Source: Prochlorococcus marinus CUG1438
Lineage (GTDB): Bacteria > Cyanobacteriota > Cyanobacteriia > PCC-6307 > Cyanobiaceae
Reading direction: 5' to 3'
DNA: 64,000 nt
NCBI GenBank assembly: GCA_017644325.1
Contig: JAEPLS010000001.1
Span: 496,001 to 560,000, forward strand
Shown: positions 61,891 through 64,000 of the stretch, piece by piece
How the letters are laid out: each line of letters starts with the position of its first letter
How positions within the stretch are numbered: the stretch's first letter is position 1
Notes under the pieces: generated by a model
The model's input: the letters and a program-made list of their open reading frames with translations, nothing else
The model's database searches: none
Told to the model about the DNA's origin: nothing
Program-made: the position numbers and the translations under genes

Positions 61891-62934
61891 ATGGATTACA
61901 AAACATCAGGTGTTGATATAGAAGCTGGGCGAGAATTTGTTTCGGAAATTAAACAGGCAGTTGAAGGAACTCATACATCTAATGTGATTGATGGTATTGG
62001 TGGGTTCGGAGGTTTGTTCAGAATTCCTATGGATAGTTTTAAAAAACCAGTTCTTGTTTCAGGAACTGATGGTGTTGGAACAAAATTAGAATTAGCCCAA
62101 AATAAAAACTTTCATTTTGAGGTTGGTATTGATTTAGTTGCTATGTGTATGAACGATATCATTACTAGTGGGGCAAAACCTTTATTTTTTCTGGATTATA
62201 TTGCTACTGGTAAACTTGATAAGAAACAATTATTGAGGGTTATCCAGGGAATTTCACATGCCTGCGGAGAAAATAACTGTTCATTACTCGGAGGAGAAAC
62301 TGCCGAAATGCCAGGATTTTATTCAAAAAATAAGTATGATCTTGCAGGATTTTGTGTTGGAATAGTTGATGAGGATAAGCTTATTAATGGTAAAAAAGTA
62401 TCTGAAAATGACTTAATAATTGCTTTAAAAAGTAATGGAGTTCATAGTAACGGCTTCAGTTTAGTAAGAAAAATTATTCAAAACAATAATCAAATAGATA
62501 AAGAATTTGAGAAAGTTTCTCACTTAAATTTTTATGATGAGTTATTGAAACCTACAAAAATCTACAATAATGTGGTTAACCAAATGTTATCTGAAAATAT
62601 AGAAATTAAAGCAATGTCTCATATTACAGGAGGAGGAATTCCAGAAAATTTACCAAGATGTATTCCTTCTGATTTTATTCCTTATATCAATACCAGTTCT
62701 TGGGAAATACCTATTTTATTTAAATTCCTTAAAGGCAAAGGATCGATTCCTGAAAAAGATTTTTGGAATACTTTCAATCTTGGAGTAGGATTCTGTTTAA
62801 TTATTGATAAACAATTTAAGGAGGCCGTATTAAGTATTTGTAAAGATCATGACATAGATAGTTGGGAAATTGGAAAGATAGTTCGAAAAAATGATTCAAA
62901 AATTAGTAATTTTTTGCCAGAAATTTTAACTTAA
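61891..62934 (+). CDS. purM: Phosphoribosylformylglycinamidine cyclo-ligase
   Basis: The AIR synthetase step of purine synthesis. It has SGTDGVGTKLELAQ, MCMNDIITSGAKPLFFLDYIATG, LLGGETAEMPGFY and HITGGGIPENLPR, in the usual order over 347 residues. A purine-rich AGGAGG at 61850-61855 lies too far (35 bases) from the ATG to be its ribosome site; the start is set by the conserved N-terminus. Confidence 0.97.
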   Translation: MDYKTSGVDIEAGREFVSEIKQAVEGTHTSNVIDGIGGFGGLFRIPMDSFKKPVLVSGTDGVGTKLELAQNKNFHFEVGIDLVAMCMNDIITSGAKPLFFLDYIATGKLDKKQLLRVIQGISHACGENNCSLLGGETAEMPGFYSKNKYDLAGFCVGIVDEDKLINGKKVSENDLIIALKSNGVHSNGFSLVRKIIQNNNQIDKEFEKVSHLNFYDELLKPTKIYNNVVNQMLSENIEIKAMSHITGGGIPENLPRCIPSDFIPYINTSSWEIPILFKFLKGKGSIPEKDFWNTFNLGVGFCLIIDKQFKEAVLSICKDHDIDSWEIGKIVRKNDSKISNFLPEILT

Positions 62935-63004
62935 ATTTTTTTACCTTTTTAAAATGAGTTTTAAAAAATTATTTTTTATACCCAAATGAAAAAGTTAGGT
63001 GTAA

Positions 63005-63010
63005 TATAAT
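63005..63010 (+). promoter_or_regulatory. Possible -10 box for the gene at 63067
   Basis: TATAAT, 57 bases before the ATG, in a 132-base spacer after purM. A small CCGA/TCGG hairpin follows at about 63021-63034. Weak evidence in A+T-rich sequence. Confidence 0.25.
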
Positions 63011-63066
63011 AAAATTACCGCCGAATTATATCGGAAGTTTAAGTATTAAGATTTAACCTTTATTCA

Positions 63067-63711
63067 ATGCCCTTTGCAAATAATCAAAGAATTACACGTA
63101 GACGTAGTTCAGCAGGCCCTACACCTCCCAAAAGACCAATAGGTAATAATTCTGAATCATTTGGTAGACAGGCTCAAGGCCCAAGACCAACTTTCTTGAC
63201 CCTAAGAGATCATGGGAAAGTATTTGTTGCTGATTTACCTAATTTGTCCGATGGTCAATTGGCGCATATAAGTAAGGAAGCTAATGAAGTTTTAAATAGT
63301 TTGGAAAAAAGACTTAATGATCTTGAAAATGAACCTAATGTTAGTAATCCTGAAAACGATACGCTGATAAAGGCCTCTACCAAAAGAGATGTCACACTGA
63401 GGTTTATTAAATCAATAGAAGAAGAACAAGAACATAGAAAGAATAATCCTGCTTTAAGAGATGCTGCATCCGAATCATTACCTAGAACTTTTCTTGAGGT
63501 TGCTAGACATAGATTACCTGGGGCAACTTTTGATTCACTACTGCGAGAGGCTCTTGAAGCTTGTGCAGTTGATGAAAGTACTCAAGAAAATCAAGTTATT
63601 GATGAGCCTAGAGAAACTGTAAAAATTATGGATATACCCTCTTCCAACACAAATGCTTCCCTTGTTGTTAATATCGACTCAAGAGATGATACCAAGAATG
63701 ACTCTATTTGA
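63067..63711 (+). CDS. Unknown protein with basic N-terminus and helical middle
   Basis: A 214-residue soluble protein. The first 45 residues are basic and proline-rich (RITRRRSSAGPTPPKRPIG), then FLTLRDHGKVFVADLPNLSD and a charged helical part (LAHISKEANEVLNSLEKRL). The C-terminal 50 residues are acidic and probably disordered. I recognise no domain. Its end overlaps the start of the next small gene by 14 bases. Confidence 0.7.
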   Translation: MPFANNQRITRRRSSAGPTPPKRPIGNNSESFGRQAQGPRPTFLTLRDHGKVFVADLPNLSDGQLAHISKEANEVLNSLEKRLNDLENEPNVSNPENDTLIKASTKRDVTLRFIKSIEEEQEHRKNNPALRDAASESLPRTFLEVARHRLPGATFDSLLREALEACAVDESTQENQVIDEPRETVKIMDIPSSNTNASLVVNIDSRDDTKNDSI

Positions 63712-63865
63712 TTCAACACAAGAGTTAATAAGCTTTAAAGACAATAATAATTCAAAAATTAACCTTACTTTAGAGACAGATCCCATTTTATGTAATCATT
63801 GCAAAAGGACTGCATCCAATGGTGTTAGATGTTTAGGAATGTGTGTAGCAGATAATGATTACTAA
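63698..63865 (+). CDS. Small four-cysteine protein of unknown function
   Basis: A 55-residue protein from the ATG at 63698. Its C-terminal half has CNHCKRTASNGVRCLGMC, two CxxC/CxxxC-like pairs that could hold zinc or an iron-sulfur cluster. It overlaps the preceding gene by 14 bases, suggesting translational coupling. An in-frame upstream start would overlap more. The last 135 bases of the window hold only very A+T-rich spacer. Confidence 0.55.
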   Translation: MTLFDSTQELISFKDNNNSKINLTLETDPILCNHCKRTASNGVRCLGMCVADNDY

Positions 63866-64000
63866 AATAATTCAAATTTATATATAAAAATTGATGAAAA
63901 TAATTAAAAAATCCAATTGATTTTATTTATTAATAAATATAAGGTATTATTTATCAATAATAAAAAAAGATTATTTTTCTATATATTAATAAGTAATTGA

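Overview
The window looks like a stretch of core chromosome from a marine picocyanobacterium, most probably a high-light type Prochlorococcus. The DNA is very A+T-rich by eye and genes are packed with little space between them. It carries photosynthesis genes (psbZ, psaC, a likely ndhS, the response regulator rpaB) and a heme oxygenase-pebA-pebB bilin cluster. Gene content and order match my memory of Prochlorococcus genomes, but I could not run a comparison, so species and clade are inference. I see no insertion sequence, integrase, CRISPR array or clear genomic island.

Layout. 1-9.7 kb: 5' part of tilS (cut by the window edge), ycf23, uvrB, lysC, holA, cobH and mutS. 9.8-11.7 kb: psbZ, ribH, tRNA-Gly(GCC), an NTF2-like protein and a GNAT acetyltransferase. 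11.8-18.0 kb: secA, then the leftward run miaA-infC-GntR regulator-cysE. 18.1-25.7 kb: gyrB, an exported SH3-like protein, two adjacent crcB fluoride-channel genes, mgtE, a group 2 sigma factor, an alpha/beta hydrolase and a PfkB sugar kinase. 25.7-33.9 kb: tsaE, ahcY, a DedA protein, ssb, mreBCD, rpaB, lysS and a small conserved protein. 33.9-39.2 kb: smpB, then ruvB-TPR-M20 amidohydrolase-small membrane protein, and thiC behind a TPP riboswitch. 39.2-45.2 kb: the leftward run acpP-fabF-tkt, then psaC and glmS. 45.2-47.3 kb: rimM, ndhS, rnc, rnpB and tRNA-Arg(CCT). 47.3-56.9 kb: two unknown genes, glgP, a CPA2 antiporter, a second alpha/beta hydrolase, an epimerase-like protein, a four-carbon acid-sugar kinase family protein and icd. 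57-64 kb: an unknown gene, heme oxygenase-pebA-pebB, a low-molecular-weight phosphatase, a panC-cmk fusion, purM and two unknown genes.

Most genes are housekeeping: DNA repair and replication, translation and tRNA modification, cell shape, carbon storage and cofactor synthesis (cobalamin, riboflavin, thiamine, pantothenate, bilins). Many convergent pairs overlap or abut, leaving almost no room for classical terminators. Apart from the interval holding rnpB and tRNA-Arg, no gene-free stretch exceeds about 210 bases. The largest, 56863-57072 between icd and the gene at 57073, holds nothing I recognise.

I found no convincing new multi-gene system. The points most worth a second look are a small open frame with an in-frame stop after glmS, stem-loops in the leaders of gyrB and the antiporter gene, the sugar-related neighbourhood at 52.3-55.4 kb that includes an orphan DUF1537-type kinase, the split fluoride channel, and several conserved-looking small proteins of unknown function.
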